A DNA stretch of 64,000 nucleotides from Molanna angustata (Eukaryota; Arthropoda; Insecta; Trichoptera; Molannidae), in assembly GCA_963576475.1 (NCBI GenBank), contig OY754981.1, positions 1,225,546-1,289,545 of the forward strand, in the 5' to 3' direction. Of this stretch, positions 43,236 through 53,898 are shown in pieces (the first letter of the stretch is position 1; every line of letters starts with the position of its first letter). Below the pieces are notes generated by a model. The model was not told the origin of the DNA. It saw only the letters and a program-made list of their open reading frames with translations, and ran no database searches. Both the position numbers and the translations under genes were made by a program.

Positions 43236-44239
43236 CTACAAAGCACTCTTTGTATGGTGATTTGTATAGGTATTAAATATAAAAACGGAAAAAAATCACG
43301 TACAAGAAAAACAAATATAAAAGCATCAATGATTAATTAAATATACAGGTAATTAATTGTGCACTTGTGTATGAAGATTATAAATAAATAAACAAACAAA
43401 TATATAAATTATTTATAAATGATTCCTGTTTATTGATTTGTTTTTCAAATCATTGTATACCAAATATGGTTTTGTTTACAAGGCGCTTAAGTATAAGAAA
43501 TAATGCAATGAATTATATTGCATTCAATAAGGTCTAATATTCTGTAAAAGTGTAACTGGTAACTAATAAGTGAATACATCAAAACTGGTTTGGTTAGTCA
43601 AACTGAGATAATTCTAACATAGAATTGAAAGGACAAGATAATAAATAAATGGTTAAACATCTCTCTCAATAGATTAATCAATAATCTGTTAACTCCAGGG
43701 CTGCCAACTGTCTTTTATTTAAAAATTAATTAATCTTTTAAATTAAGTATGTTGAATATAAAAGTGTAAATATGTGTAGATATATTTAAAAAAATATATT
43801 CATTTGGATCGACGTTCCCTGTGCCGTAGACCACTTATACTGACTTTATACAGTTGTCAAACGTAATTACTAATTGATATTCTGATCCTTCTTATTTTCC
43901 TCAGCAATCATGGTGGGGTGTCTGTGTCTAATGCTTCCATTGACCTCGGTTCTGTGCCACATCTTTCATCGCTTTGGCCTACGAATTGATATAGTGCTAA
44001 TTTTAAAATGTTTTCATTGGTGCCTTAAACGCATAGGTATACCATTTACATTGCTTTTGATTGGAATATTATCTGTTAATAATGCGTCATCATCAACATC
44101 CATGGCTGTTTACCCAGGTCGGGTATTGGTCTCCTGTAATAATACATATACAACGAATAAAGTATATTTATGGTTTGTTCTAAATATATACAATAACATT
44201 CCAGGATTTTGAAACTAGAGACGAATCTCAATTCCAATA
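43236..44239. other. No gene recognised
   Basis: AT-rich spacer. The plus frame over 43910-44212 is 100 codons, Leu/Val-rich, with no recognisable family. Confidence 0.4.
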
Positions 44240-44755
44240 TAAACGAGTGGGTTGTGGCCAACGCTAAACTCCTCACTAACCAGTCATTCTATAAAGTATT
44301 CAAATTTTGTATGGAAATTTCCAACATTTTCATGAAATGAGTTTGTTAAATTATTTTTTATTTAAATATTTTATTATGAAAACTTGATAACTCTTCAATG
44401 CCATTTTATGAATGTGATGTGTCTTTTTACGAATTTGAAAACAAAAATTTCAAATTTTAAGTTTCCTGAGCTTGGGGTCACTTTGAAATATTTGACAGTT
44501 AAAAAAATTGAGAAGAACTATTCATATATCGTTCAAAATCTAATGGGATCTAATCGAGTATTAGATATACAAATTTGCAAAATTTGAATAGAATCGAATG
44601 AGTACCTACTTTGTCTATAATCGATAAAGTAAAAAATGAACACGCCGTACATAGCACACACACAGATACATTGTGATGAAACTTTCAGAATACAAACTCA
44701 GCATGATACTAGTTAATAATCTGCAAAAAAAAATACCATTAAAAATTGCGAAATC
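44240..44755 (+). repeat. Dispersed repeat R-B, copy 2 (uninterrupted)
   Basis: Begins with the dispersed motif 'cgagtgggttgtggccaacg', continues 'cagtcattctataaagtatt', and then matches 24634-25030 throughout, including 'gcttggggtcactttgaaat'. Unlike copy 1 it has no tRNA-like insert, so it shows the likely ancestral order. Non-coding. Confidence 0.78.
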
Positions 44756-45170
44756 ATAACTCCCCACTATATCACCTTGTGTTAGTGAGGAGTAAAAACC
44801 ATGTTTTCAAGTTTCTTCGTTAATACAATGGAATTCTATAATTTTTAATGAATTATTCTGATATTCAAAAATAAAGGTGAATGAACATTTAATAATCACT
44901 TTTTTTAATCATTTTGCACATAATATCAATTCATTTTTTATTTATACCTACATCTTCACTAACAGCGGCGGTTTAATTGCCATAAGGTAATTTCTTCCAA
45001 CCAACCCGAAAACGAGAAGTCACTATCGTTAAATTGGTACGATTGGTTGTGAGAAAAAAAAAATATCACCTCACATAGCAATAAGAAAAGGAAGGAAAGA
45101 TACAGAAGGAATATTCGGGAAATATTTAACAAATAAAGTTTTTTAGTTTAGATTTGAATATTTGTATGGA

Positions 45171-45475
45171 TTAAGATGACGTTACTTCATCACTTAGGTC
45201 ATTCCAAAGTCTAGCTGATTGTACTTGAAAATAAGAGCGGAAAACATCTGTATTGTGAATGGGGATAGCTGGTGTGGTACGTTCAGCAGTTCGATAGGGT
45301 AGACCGTGATTTGACAGGAAAACGACGTTCTTTTTTAAATATTGTGGTGAATGGGGGTTATTAATAAACTTATAATAAAGTAATGACAATAGACGAATAT
45401 TACGACGATCTCGTATCTTTAGCCAACAAAGTATATTTCTACAAGTCGAAATAGGATCATATTTTTTAAGATTGT
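45171..45475 (-). mobile_element. LINE family F fragment (RT C-terminal region)
   Basis: The minus strand is open for about 100 codons: VYNLKKYDPISTCRNILCWL, KIRDRRNIRLLSLLYYKFIN and FRSYFQVQSARLWNDLSDEV, then a stop at 45171. 'RxRRNxxxLxLLYKxxN' and 'FxxxxxxLWNxLxxxV' are the end region of jockey/CR1-like reverse transcriptases. The nominal start at 45389 is a TTG; the frame really enters from upstream. Confidence 0.78.
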
Positions 45476-45478
45476 AAA

Positions 45479-45673
45479 CGAACCTTATACCGTAACCGTA
45501 TCCGTATACCGTATACCCTATACCGTATATCGTTTATCGTTTACCGTTTACCGTATACCGTAACCGTAAACCGTTTACCGTAACCGTAAACAATAACCGT
45601 AACCGTATACCATAACCGTATACCGTAACCGTATGCCGTAACCGTATACCGTAACCGTATACTATAACCGTAG
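45479..45673. repeat. (CCGTAA/CCGTAT)n microsatellite
   Basis: About 190 bases made of interleaved 'accgta', 'ataccgta' and 'taaccgta' units with few interruptions. It starts directly at the truncated 5' edge of the family F LINE fragment. It does not match the insect telomere repeat TTAGG. Confidence 0.92.
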
Positions 45674-46370
45674 ACACATATGCACAATTGCGGGCTTATT
45701 TCCTATGGCAATATCTTCCAACCATTTCTTATGAAACTTTAATCGATGATTTTAGTTTTATTAAATTCTAAAATGGAATTCTACAAAATCAGTTTCATCA
45801 ACGTTGACAAAATATGATTTGATTATGAAACGTTAACCAACCCTACCTTGAGTATACACTACTTTTGTCTTGTAAGGAATTCATCTTAATTAGGTACTGA
45901 TTGTTTTTGGACCTTGAAGACATGCTGGGAAAGGCTTGTTCAACACACACTGCAAACATCAGACTATCTTGTTCTCTTGGATGTAACAACATGATGCTGT
46001 GGAGTCGATCTGTTGTTGGAATACATCATCTCGAATACAGGAAGAAGACGTCACACCTCCTTTTGTTAACAAATAGCTCTGATTGATGGAAGTTTCTTGA
46101 GAAAATGGATACTACAAATATATTTCACACTGTACGGTACAATTCTTAAATTAATTACACAATTTTATTTCTATTTTAGAAAACGTATTAATGGTTTTCA
46201 ATGTATAGCAATATCTCAAATTACAAAATCTCTGCTGAGTTATTCAATCATTTTTATTTATTTATTTTCAAGATTTTTTTAAATATCTATCTTAAATAAT
46301 TGTTACTTTTTGTTCTATAATAGGAACGTTCTAAAACTTTATTTTCATATTACGCATACTGATGATGATG
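45674..46370. other. Unassigned; one less AT-rich open stretch
   Basis: 45905-46083 is open on the plus strand (DLEDMLGKACSTHTANIRLS) and less AT-rich than its flanks, but no domain is recognised. 'ctataataggaacgttctaa' at 46316-46336 matches an arm end of the 51.4-kb hairpin element. Confidence 0.4.
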
Positions 46371-46464
46371 ATGAGGCAATGTTAAATATTTGGCAAATAT
46401 TTAACATTCGTTATTGTCTTTGTAATTTGGAAATTGCAGTATGTTTCCCCTTAAATTAAATAAA

Positions 46465-46920
46465 CTAGTTGCATGTAACACATGAGATCCAACTGTAAAT
46501 AGCGATAGAATGCATAGTTGAAGAATAAGTACCAAACTATAAACCCATAAATACAAATTATTGAATATTTTAAGATATTTTGTTTTCTATACAACACCTG
46601 TAGGTATGTATGTCAAGATAGGATAGTATGGAGGTCAGTCCTTTTTTCCTAATATGAAAACAGCATGATGGTATGTATGTTTAGAGATTAAGTATCAAAC
46701 TATTAAGCCTTCTTAGATATTGTGTATTGGCGACTGCCATACAAATTGTATGAAGCGATGTCGTCACTAAATTCAATTTTTATAAAAATTGTTCAAATTG
46801 TATTGTAAATTGTAACAAATCTCGCGTATCCTGGCTTGAAACTTTGTCGATATGTTAAGAAAACAAAGTTCTCTTGAACAAATCGATAGTTGGATAAACT
46901 AAGTCCTTCTACTTTGACAA
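46465..46920 (-). mobile_element. Rolling-circle-like element, solitary copy
   Basis: Minus-strand copy of the element that forms the 58.8-63.8 kb palindrome. Its 3' end (ctagttgcatgtaacacatg on the plus strand) carries the CATGTgttACATG hairpin and CTAG terminus, followed by T. The body includes 'gtcaagataggatagtatgg' and 'tgaagcgatgtcgtcactaa'. Its 5' region is deleted to the subterminal hairpin 'aaacaaagttctcttgaaca' (46865-46915). It directly abuts a LINE family B piece at about 46920. Confidence 0.75.
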
Positions 46921-47015
46921 CCATAACATGCTTTTCGAGGCAATCTGGTTCTCTCCTTGCAATGTGTCTGAAGAGTTGAAGAATACGTCTGTAACATATT
47001 GTTGACATCATCAAA
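46921..47015 (-). mobile_element. LINE family B scrap
   Basis: The minus strand reads STICYRRILQLFRHIARREP and DCLEKHVMVVKVEG, matching 7430-7540. The right flank up to 47165 (VTVVTTAKRRRHRREKL) may be part of another LINE. The left edge is cut by the rolling-circle-like element. Confidence 0.82.
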
Positions 47016-47365
47016 ATTTGTATTTGTATCACATGGTTATTTTTATTTGGCAAAGTTGTCGAAATGTATTTTAAATCGAAACTCTGATATAACTGTTGTT
47101 GGAAAAAATACAATATCATTAGTTTTTCGCGTCTGTGTCTGCGTCGCTTTGCAGTGGTCACAACAGTGACCAGCGGCGACCATCAGATTGTGTTTCCCAG
47201 ACGTCTCAGGACGTGGCGTTCAGCTCGGGGCAGATCTTGCGGTCGGGTTACGACCAACTGACTCAAATAATGACGTACAAAGAAAAAGAAAAGGAAATAA
47301 AACCAATAAGTGAAATGTAGTCAATGCTCAACTCTTCATCACATTTTGAAAGAACAATATTGACT

Positions 47366-47605
47366 TCATCTTAAATCTACAATAATATCGAAAAGTAAAC
47401 CAGATCGAAGGGCTTCGCTGATTGAAAATCCTGTAACAAGGTCTCTCCATCCGGTTAATGAACGTCCTCTTGATCTTCTACTCTCCAGGCTCTCCATTAC
47501 GACAAGCTTCTCGGGGTTGTTAGGAGCCCTTCTGGCATTATTTCCAAAATATTGAAGTTTGCAATGTGAGCACATTGATGACACTGAGAGGAATTTTGCA
47601 GTCAC
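47366..47605 (-). mobile_element. LINE family B fragment
   Basis: An open minus frame contains LQYFGNNARRAPNNPEKLVV, MESLESRRSRGRSLTGWRDL and ISEALR, a diverged relative of the FGHIARREPDCLEKLVVMGS ... PTRWSDLVK block at 7470-7640. A second, separate insertion from the one at 46921. Confidence 0.8.
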
Positions 47606-48559
47606 CTACCCCACTCCAATGGGAACGGAGCGGCTGCGACCGTCGGACTACACAAGGAACTACTATCAAGAATATTTCATTATAACTGAACTGAACCTTG
47701 GCATGTCACCGTTGAGCGAAGCATTAAGTCATCTGCCCTGCTCTTTTATAGCCAAGAATTGAAGGGAGCACCGAACTTTTGCCCAGAATACTTGGAAGGG
47801 GCTGCAGCCACCCCCACCTTTACTGGCTAGGCCCCTATGGCCGCAACCTACATAGCTCCTTGACAATAGTTTAGTTCATTTTATATGAACAATGAACAAA
47901 TCGGTCCTCATAGCATTCCATAGTCGTCGTAATATTTAGCGCCAACCCTACATTTTCAGGCACCCATTTTCGATCTCTCTGACTCTCTTAAGAGTCCATA
48001 TTCTTATATTTTTTGTTTTTTTTTTTTAATTTAATTTTTATTTTCATATTTATAGTTTAAAACATGTTTATACATTTATTTCCTCTCCTTCCCTTTCTTT
48101 CCCCTTTCGCATTCCTTCCTTGCTACCAGTAGCGGAATTTATTTATTTAATTATTTATTTATTTATTTAAAAATTCAACACAGATAGTGTTTGCTGGTAT
48201 GAGTGTTGACATACATTTTGGTTTTTATTGATATTTTGTTAGATTAATACATGTTATACAATGAATTGCTTATAGAAGCCGAAAATTTTGACTTGTCTAT
48301 GAATATTAGATACATTAAGATATTCAAGACCTAATAATTTTTGACTGTTTTATTGAAACCATACTACAAGATTAAAAATTGAACAGTATGTAGATACGAT
48401 GCTTGACAGGGCCACAAATGTAAATATTATTTTAGTATGCGATTTTAAAATATTTTTATGGCCACTCAAATGAACAACGATGTTAAAAAACATTAAATTT
48501 TAGACATCTCTCAATTTTCGTACAGGGTTTGCCTAGTCCGCCCTGCTTGCTACATAATA
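47606..48559. other. Unassigned, mixed composition
   Basis: 47606-47870 is less AT-rich ('ggaaggggctgcagccaccc', 'ggctaggcccctatggccgc') and may belong to an old element. Beyond 48000 there are T-rich and CCTTCC-rich stretches and (ATTT)n, but no recognisable frame. Confidence 0.4.
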
Positions 48560-48690
48560 TATTATAAGGTAACATGTAATTGGGGCACTGCATTATTTTA
48601 CTAAAGGTTATGTTATCTATTTACTTTATATTAAGTAGCTGTACCTGTTTGTTGTCAAATAAATAAAATTAAAAAAAAAAAAAAAAAATG
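48560..48690 (+). mobile_element. Polyadenylated retrotransposed 3' end
   Basis: 'gttgtcaaataaataaaatt' provides an AATAAA signal followed by an 18-base A run (48673-48690). The preceding sequence has no coding match, so it may be the 3' UTR of a LINE or of a processed transcript. The downstream flank begins 'tgaaacc'; no duplication was found. Confidence 0.55.
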
Positions 48691-48904
48691 AAACCATATC
48701 AAAATATCGATAAATAAATATATAGTGTGGCTATCGACGCGTTTTGTGCGAAACATGTCATCAGAATAAGCCGGAATGAGTTCTGTCAAGAGTTATAGAT
48801 TAATAAACTTTATTTACAATCAGCATCCAACGTAAGCACATACATAAATCTAGTGTGAAACAATATAAATGGTTATTTTCAAGCGAAAAGAATTTCAGTA
48901 TTAC

Positions 48905-49105
48905 AATATATAGAACTTTCAAAATTGAATTGATAGGGATCTCATTAAAAAGGCATAATTGGTGAACGTTGCGCAAGCGCATAAAGTGTTCACGTAAACC
49001 AGCCGATGACAGGTCGTAAACCCTGTAGGTGCCTTGATTTCCCGGTTCTCCTACAGTAAATATTCCAACTTCGTCTCTATTGAGATAATTAAAAATCTGT
49101 TAAAA
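48905..49105. repeat. Dispersed repeat R-A, copy 2 (longest)
   Basis: Shares blocks with 5760-5945 and, reversed, with 38143-38220: 'ggcataattggtgaacgttg', 'cgtaaaccagccgatgacag', 'tattccaacttcgtctctat'. The right ~75 bases are those duplicated in inverse orientation in the 15880 hairpin. Confidence 0.75.
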
Positions 49106-49198
49106 AATATAAATGGTACTTTACAATTACACCACTTTGCAATATGTGAAAAAAACTATGTACCCCTTGATGACTACATGTTGTTTTTATCATATATC

Positions 49199-49386
49199 TG
49201 GGGGGGCAAAAATGGTCAAATATTGAAATCAAAACCTTCATGGATATAACCCATATTATGGATATAATTATCATATGGAGTTCTAAAATATATTTAGGTA
49301 TTACACAACTCTATAAGTTAATCATATCCATGTTATGGGTTATTATGAGGGTTTTGATTTCACCGCTTGACCAGACTTGCCCTCCA
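49199..49386. mobile_element. Hairpin MITE, second full copy of the 28.5-kb family
   Basis: Left 'ctgggggggcaaaaatggtc' and right 'gaccagacttgccctccagg' are inverted, and both arms share the 'aaatcaaaacc', 'cccatat.atgg' and 'atggagttct' blocks of the 28536 copy. It is more diverged, hence older. Confidence 0.82.
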
Positions 49387-49557
49387 GGTCCGATGACTTA
49401 AACGAATTGAACGAATTCTAGTTACTTCTAGTATCTAGTAAAGATTACTAGTTATTTATGATTGAGTCATTGTCGATTAAAACTGTTTTTTTATCATAAG
49501 TGTCCGATAAGAAAAAAAAATGTATTGACTTTCCTAAAAAATCTAGTATATATTAAT

Positions 49558-49739
49558 TAGATGGATCGATGGCAGAGCGGTTAGCGCGCTGGGCTAGTAA
49601 TCCAGTGGTCGCGAGTTCGAATCCTGCCTCGACCGATTTCGTTCACTAATAGCACAAGAATTTATGCTTATTTTAGGGAACGTAGGAAGATGTAGGTACA
49701 TGTACTTGTTTAACAAGGACATATTCATTTAAAAAAAAT
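49558..49739 (+). mobile_element. SINE2, best preserved copy
   Basis: The tRNA-like head keeps the anticodon arm 'ctgggctagtaatccag' (AGT in the anticodon position), the B box 'gagttcgaatcc' and acceptor pairing between 'atcga' and 'tcgac' regions. The T-arm stem does not pair well, so it is not a functional tRNA. It ends in the family-specific 'gacatattcatttaaaaaaa'. Confidence 0.9.
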
Positions 49740-51271
49740 GAAATCAATACTCTCCACTATTAGATGGTGATGTAGAGTAAAATCACAATGGTGACCTGAC
49801 TAAACTCTGTGGCCGTTCGTGCAGAAAAATGAGACATTAATCATTGAGCGTCCGGTCCCTCAATCTATATTGTATGTCTCAGTCTCATCTTAATTGTGAG
49901 AAACTGAAACAATCGAGATGTGTTGATAAAGAGATCGCAATTCAATCGATCCGAGTATCTGCGATTTTCCATAGATTTAAATCTAAACACCATTCACTGT
50001 ACAAATGTACCTATTGGGACCCTGTTATTCTTGAAAAGGACCATGGAAAGAAAGAATGAGCAGGCAGGAATAAAACAAGAGACCAGGGTAATCCAAAAAA
50101 CAACAAATGTGAGGTCAGATCCTGCCTACCCTCCAAGGGAAATGGCGTGATAGTATGAATGAATGAAAACAACTATATGTATCTAAGGTAAAGTAGGTAA
50201 GTACCTACCCAAAAGCTGACACTTTTTACTTTAATATAATAAAAAAAAAAGTTCCAAGGCGCTTTGAAAGTTAATTAAAGTGAATTCAAATATCTTAGAA
50301 CGACTCTATGACTTCCTATATGGATGTGTAAGGATGGATAACTAAGATTTACTATATGTTTGCCTGTGATTGGAAAGGAAGGGAAGAGAAAAAAAAAGGA
50401 TGAGAAAAGGATTGTGACAGTTAAACTGTTATATTTTTGTTACAAACAACAACAAAAAATGTAAATAAAAGTATACAAAAGATAATATTAGAAAAAAACA
50501 CTTATAATATATCATTATATATTAGTTTTTGTCATGTTTGAATTCAGTTTTTCCTTGAATGTATTAAAAATAATTGAATGTCTGCCTACCCATTTGAAGA
50601 TTTTGTAAATGATCTATTTAGTCAACACATTTACCATTAACCATCGGTGAATTTTGAAAGATATATTTTATGGTTCAATATTCTATAATTTGATACTACA
50701 TAACAAGTTCATAGATCAAAAAACACATAAAAATGGTTTGGTAACTTCAATTCCACTATTACTGGGCAGACTTATAAAAAGGTGTTCAAAAACACAATTT
50801 GTGGTATTTGTCGATTCGCTTCCGAAAATCAAATTTAAATAATAATATTTTATAATATCGTATTATTATGAAAGCAGTGATCCGTGAGGTTATTGGTTTG
50901 GTCTTCCCGTCACCTGGTTTATACAGAAACCATTACATCAGAAGACATCGTTTATACCATCTATCAAACCATAAATTAAACCAATTTTCGAATGTCTCAA
51001 TAGGCTACAATCATCAAATTATCTGTGACTAATATGTCGGAAATTTAAGAGCATTTGGGGGTTTATGTTTATTTCATTTATTTATATCAGAAATATTATA
51101 TTATTGTCCACCCGCTCAACAAACACATTTCATATAAAAAATATTAACACAACATACGTTAAACACTAGGTTTTAAACAGGACACTATCTAAACATAGTA
51201 AAAAATTTAATAATATTGACGTATTTCATATTAAATACAAACCATATCTCAGTAAAATCAAACAGATCCTC
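49740..51271. other. No gene recognised; a LINE C tail scrap at left
   Basis: 50105-50165 ('gatcctgcctaccctccaag', 'ggcgtgatagtatgaatgaa') resembles the family C 3' end. The rest is AT-rich. A 29-base hairpin (cagttcaggcaat/gat/attgcctgaactg) lies at 51272-51300. Confidence 0.45.
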
Positions 51272-51431
51272 AGTTCAGGCAATGATATTGCCTGAACTGA
51301 ATTTTAACTTCACCGTAAGACTGATATTTTATATTTTTTCTCTTTCATATATTTTATATTTGATGAAATTTATGACGCAAGTCTTGAAAGATTATGTATC
51401 TTGATTTTTCTACCAATTTTATTACTCAATA

Positions 51432-51809
51432 CCCCCTATTCTGTTACTATTGTAACTAAAATAGGAACGTACTAAAATTGTAGATTTTAGATTTACGGTC
51501 GTATTTCAGCGTTATAAAATATCAACTTAGACTAAATGGAATAGGAACGTACCTATTTTGGCTGGAACGTTCTTAAAAAGTCACTGAAACGGACGTATTA
51601 TGAATTATTATGAAATTTTCATCATTTTCATAATTATTCAAAATACGTCTTATTCAGTAAATTTTTAAGAATGTTCCGGCTAATATAGGTATGTTTCTAT
51701 TCCCTTGATGCCAAGTTGATATTTTATAACGCTGAAATACGATCGTAAATCTAAAATCTACAATTTTAGTACTTTCCTATTTTAGTTACAATAGTTACTG
51801 AATAGGGGG
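51432..51809. mobile_element. Long palindromic MITE, ends CCCCCTATTC, TA target
   Basis: About 190 bases on each side are complementary with a modest number of mismatches: 'ccccctattctgttactatt' pairs with 'aatagttactgaataggggg', then 'actaaaataggaacgtacta', 'gattttagatttacggtcgt' and 'cgttataaaatatcaactt'. TA lies directly outside both ends (51430-51431, 51810-51811), as expected for a TA-targeting (Tc1/mariner-like) element. Fragments of the arms occur at 26320-26475 and 46316-46336. Non-coding. Confidence 0.88.
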
Positions 51810-51811
51810 TA

Positions 51812-52569
51812 ATGTGTTATGATTTGTTTTCTGTATTATTATTGTATTTATTTCTTCTCGGTTATATTATTGTCAATTGATTTATTTTTTGTTACTTCCT
51901 AAGCTATCAACATAGTTTACTTTAGTATTAGTTTATTTCTTAATACTTTTTCTACCAAGCATTAAATTCGTAATATTTCACGTGTAAATACGTAATTGGA
52001 ATGCATTTATATTTTAAAGATTATGTGAATAATATTATGTAATCTATTCTGTGAATTTATCAATAAATAAACACAAAATAAAATAAAATTACAAATGTGC
52101 GTGCTCAAAAGGATTCTATTTTATTTAAAACATATACCTCCAAGTATGATATTGCTCATGTCTGTTCATTAAATAATTGATAATACATAATTTATAGTGA
52201 TGAAGGGTTTCAATCAAAGAGCTGCTTACGTGATCAATACTGTTTTATTCGAAACACATGAAATTACATTATAAATAATAACTTAATTAATTTGTGATGT
52301 CGTGGGTCGGAACTAATAGATGAAGATTTAACGCTTCTCTACTCTATTGGACGATCAACACATGAATAAAGATTTGTAGGTTTGTATCGACGACGGTGGG
52401 CTATGGTTCATTGATCCTCTTAAATCTTCGGTAAAGTATTCGTGAATCCCGGGCCATACATGGTGCAGCCAACAAGGCGCTGCTGCAAGCGTAAAGGTAA
52501 AGCGAAAACCTTTTCAATTTTTGAAGATATATTTTTTCGTACTTACCGAGGTAAAATAAACTCTTCAGG
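51812..52569. other. No gene recognised
   Basis: AT-rich, with 'aataaataaacacaaaataa' at 52061-52083 that could be an old retroelement tail. 52400-52500 is less AT-rich (minus: RDSRILYRRFKRINEP), but the family is unclear. Confidence 0.4.
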
Positions 52570-52632
52570 AACGGGTGGGTAGTGGCCAACGGTATCCTCC
52601 TCACTGCCAAGTCGCTCCACAAAGTATTCAAA
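52570..52632 (+). repeat. Dispersed R-B-end motif
   Basis: 'ggaacgggtgggtagtggcc' and 'ccaagtcgctccacaaagta' match the start of repeat R-B at 44243-44300. The R-B body is not recognisable after it. Confidence 0.6.
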
Positions 52633-52687
52633 TTTTTTACGGAAAATTATCAGTATTTTAGAAGAGGATGAGTAAGATTTTCTATGT

Positions 52688-52862
52688 CTTACCAATCAGA
52701 CCCCGTTCCCACTTGTCGTGTATTAGGCACGACATCATGTCGTGTGATCTAGTGGCAATACATTTTAAATGGAACTGTGAACATCTCCATTTAAAATGTA
52801 TTGCGACTATACCACCTGACATTTTGTCGGACCTAACACGGTCGGTTCACCTAGTTGGACTT
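52688..52862. mobile_element. Imperfect hairpin element
   Basis: An inner stem, 'tagtggcaatacattttaaa' against its complement at 52790-52812, is nearly perfect around a ~12-base loop. The outer parts ('cgtgtattaggcacgacatc' and, reversed, 'cgtgttaggtccgacaaaat') are imperfectly inverted. It has the form of a small MITE. No target duplication is clear. Confidence 0.6.
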
Positions 52863-53104
52863 CCAATGATACAATACAAATATGATTAAGTTATTGATAC
52901 CTAAAAATCGTATCTACATATCGGACGTCCTAAAACAGGTTCACCTAGATGGACGTCCAATCATACAATATAAAAATTAATATAGCGTTGAATAATGTAA
53001 AAAAAATATTACCCAACTTTGAATTGTTTCATATAAATTTTTCGATATACCTACTATAATAATGAGAGTAATATTGAAATTTATTTTGCTGTATTAAAAC
53101 TACT

Positions 53105-53594
53105 TATACTTAATATATAAATACCATCCCGGAATATCACTCAATGTGAGGTGATCAACGACAGCTGTGCGGGTGTGCATACATTACCTCATAAAATAAA
53201 GCTCTTCTCACATAAAAGGCACTGCATTCAGAATGGGTGGTGAACCTCATTGCTGAGATGTTATTATTGCCCGTTGTATTTTCGATTACCCGACTTTTAC
53301 TGGACACCCAAATTCGATGATCATAGAAAAGAGTGGAAGCACTATTCTAAACCGGTACCTCACAGCTATTAAACGTGTGTAAAGGTGTAAAGGTGTGCAT
53401 ACATTACCTCATAAAAGAAAGCTCTTCTCACATAAAAGGCACTGCATTCAGAATGGGTGGTGAACCTCATTGCTGAGATGTTATTACTGCCCGTTGTATT
53501 TTCGATTACCCGACTTTTACTGGACACCCAAATTCGATGATCATAGAAAAGAGTGGAAGCACTATTCTAAACCGGTACCTCACAGCTATTAAAC
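53105..53594 (-). repeat. Repeat R-C with a recent 202-bp tandem duplication
   Basis: The sequence at 53173-53374 ('gtgtgcatacattacctcat' ... 'cacagctattaaac') is repeated at 53393-53594 with only a couple of base changes, separated by an 18-base 'gtgtaaag' linker. Both copies match the reverse complement of R-C at 25618. The near-identity shows that the duplication is much younger than the spread of R-C itself. Confidence 0.9.
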
Positions 53595-53898
53595 TAAATA
53601 AACCGGAAAATATTCATATTAAATTATCAATTCGTTCTTTGTACTTCGAAAATCAGTATTCTACGAACAAGCCGATTAATTTTCAAGATGGCTTCCTAAA
53701 TGGAGCAATATCAAAAATGATATTATGTGTATAGTAGCTATATAGCTAATATGAAATTATAGGTAGCGTTATGTTTTAGCTACCAGTTTTTTTTCGCTAT
53801 GTCATTACGTGATATTATTCGGCATAAAGATATATCGTAGGTACCCTCTGCAATTATAAAGGATGAAACAGACGAATACCCTGTGTCGATATGCGACT

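Noticed and set aside
43910..44212. 100-codon hydrophobic plus frame as a membrane protein exon
   Set aside because: No recognisable family and no clear splice sites; length is within chance for this window.
45479..45673. Telomeric or interstitial telomere repeat
   Set aside because: The hexamer CCGTAA/CCGTAT does not match TTAGG or its complement.
49560..49640. Functional tRNA gene with AGT anticodon
   Set aside because: The T-arm stem does not pair, and identical structure with the same downstream body occurs three times, as expected of a SINE.
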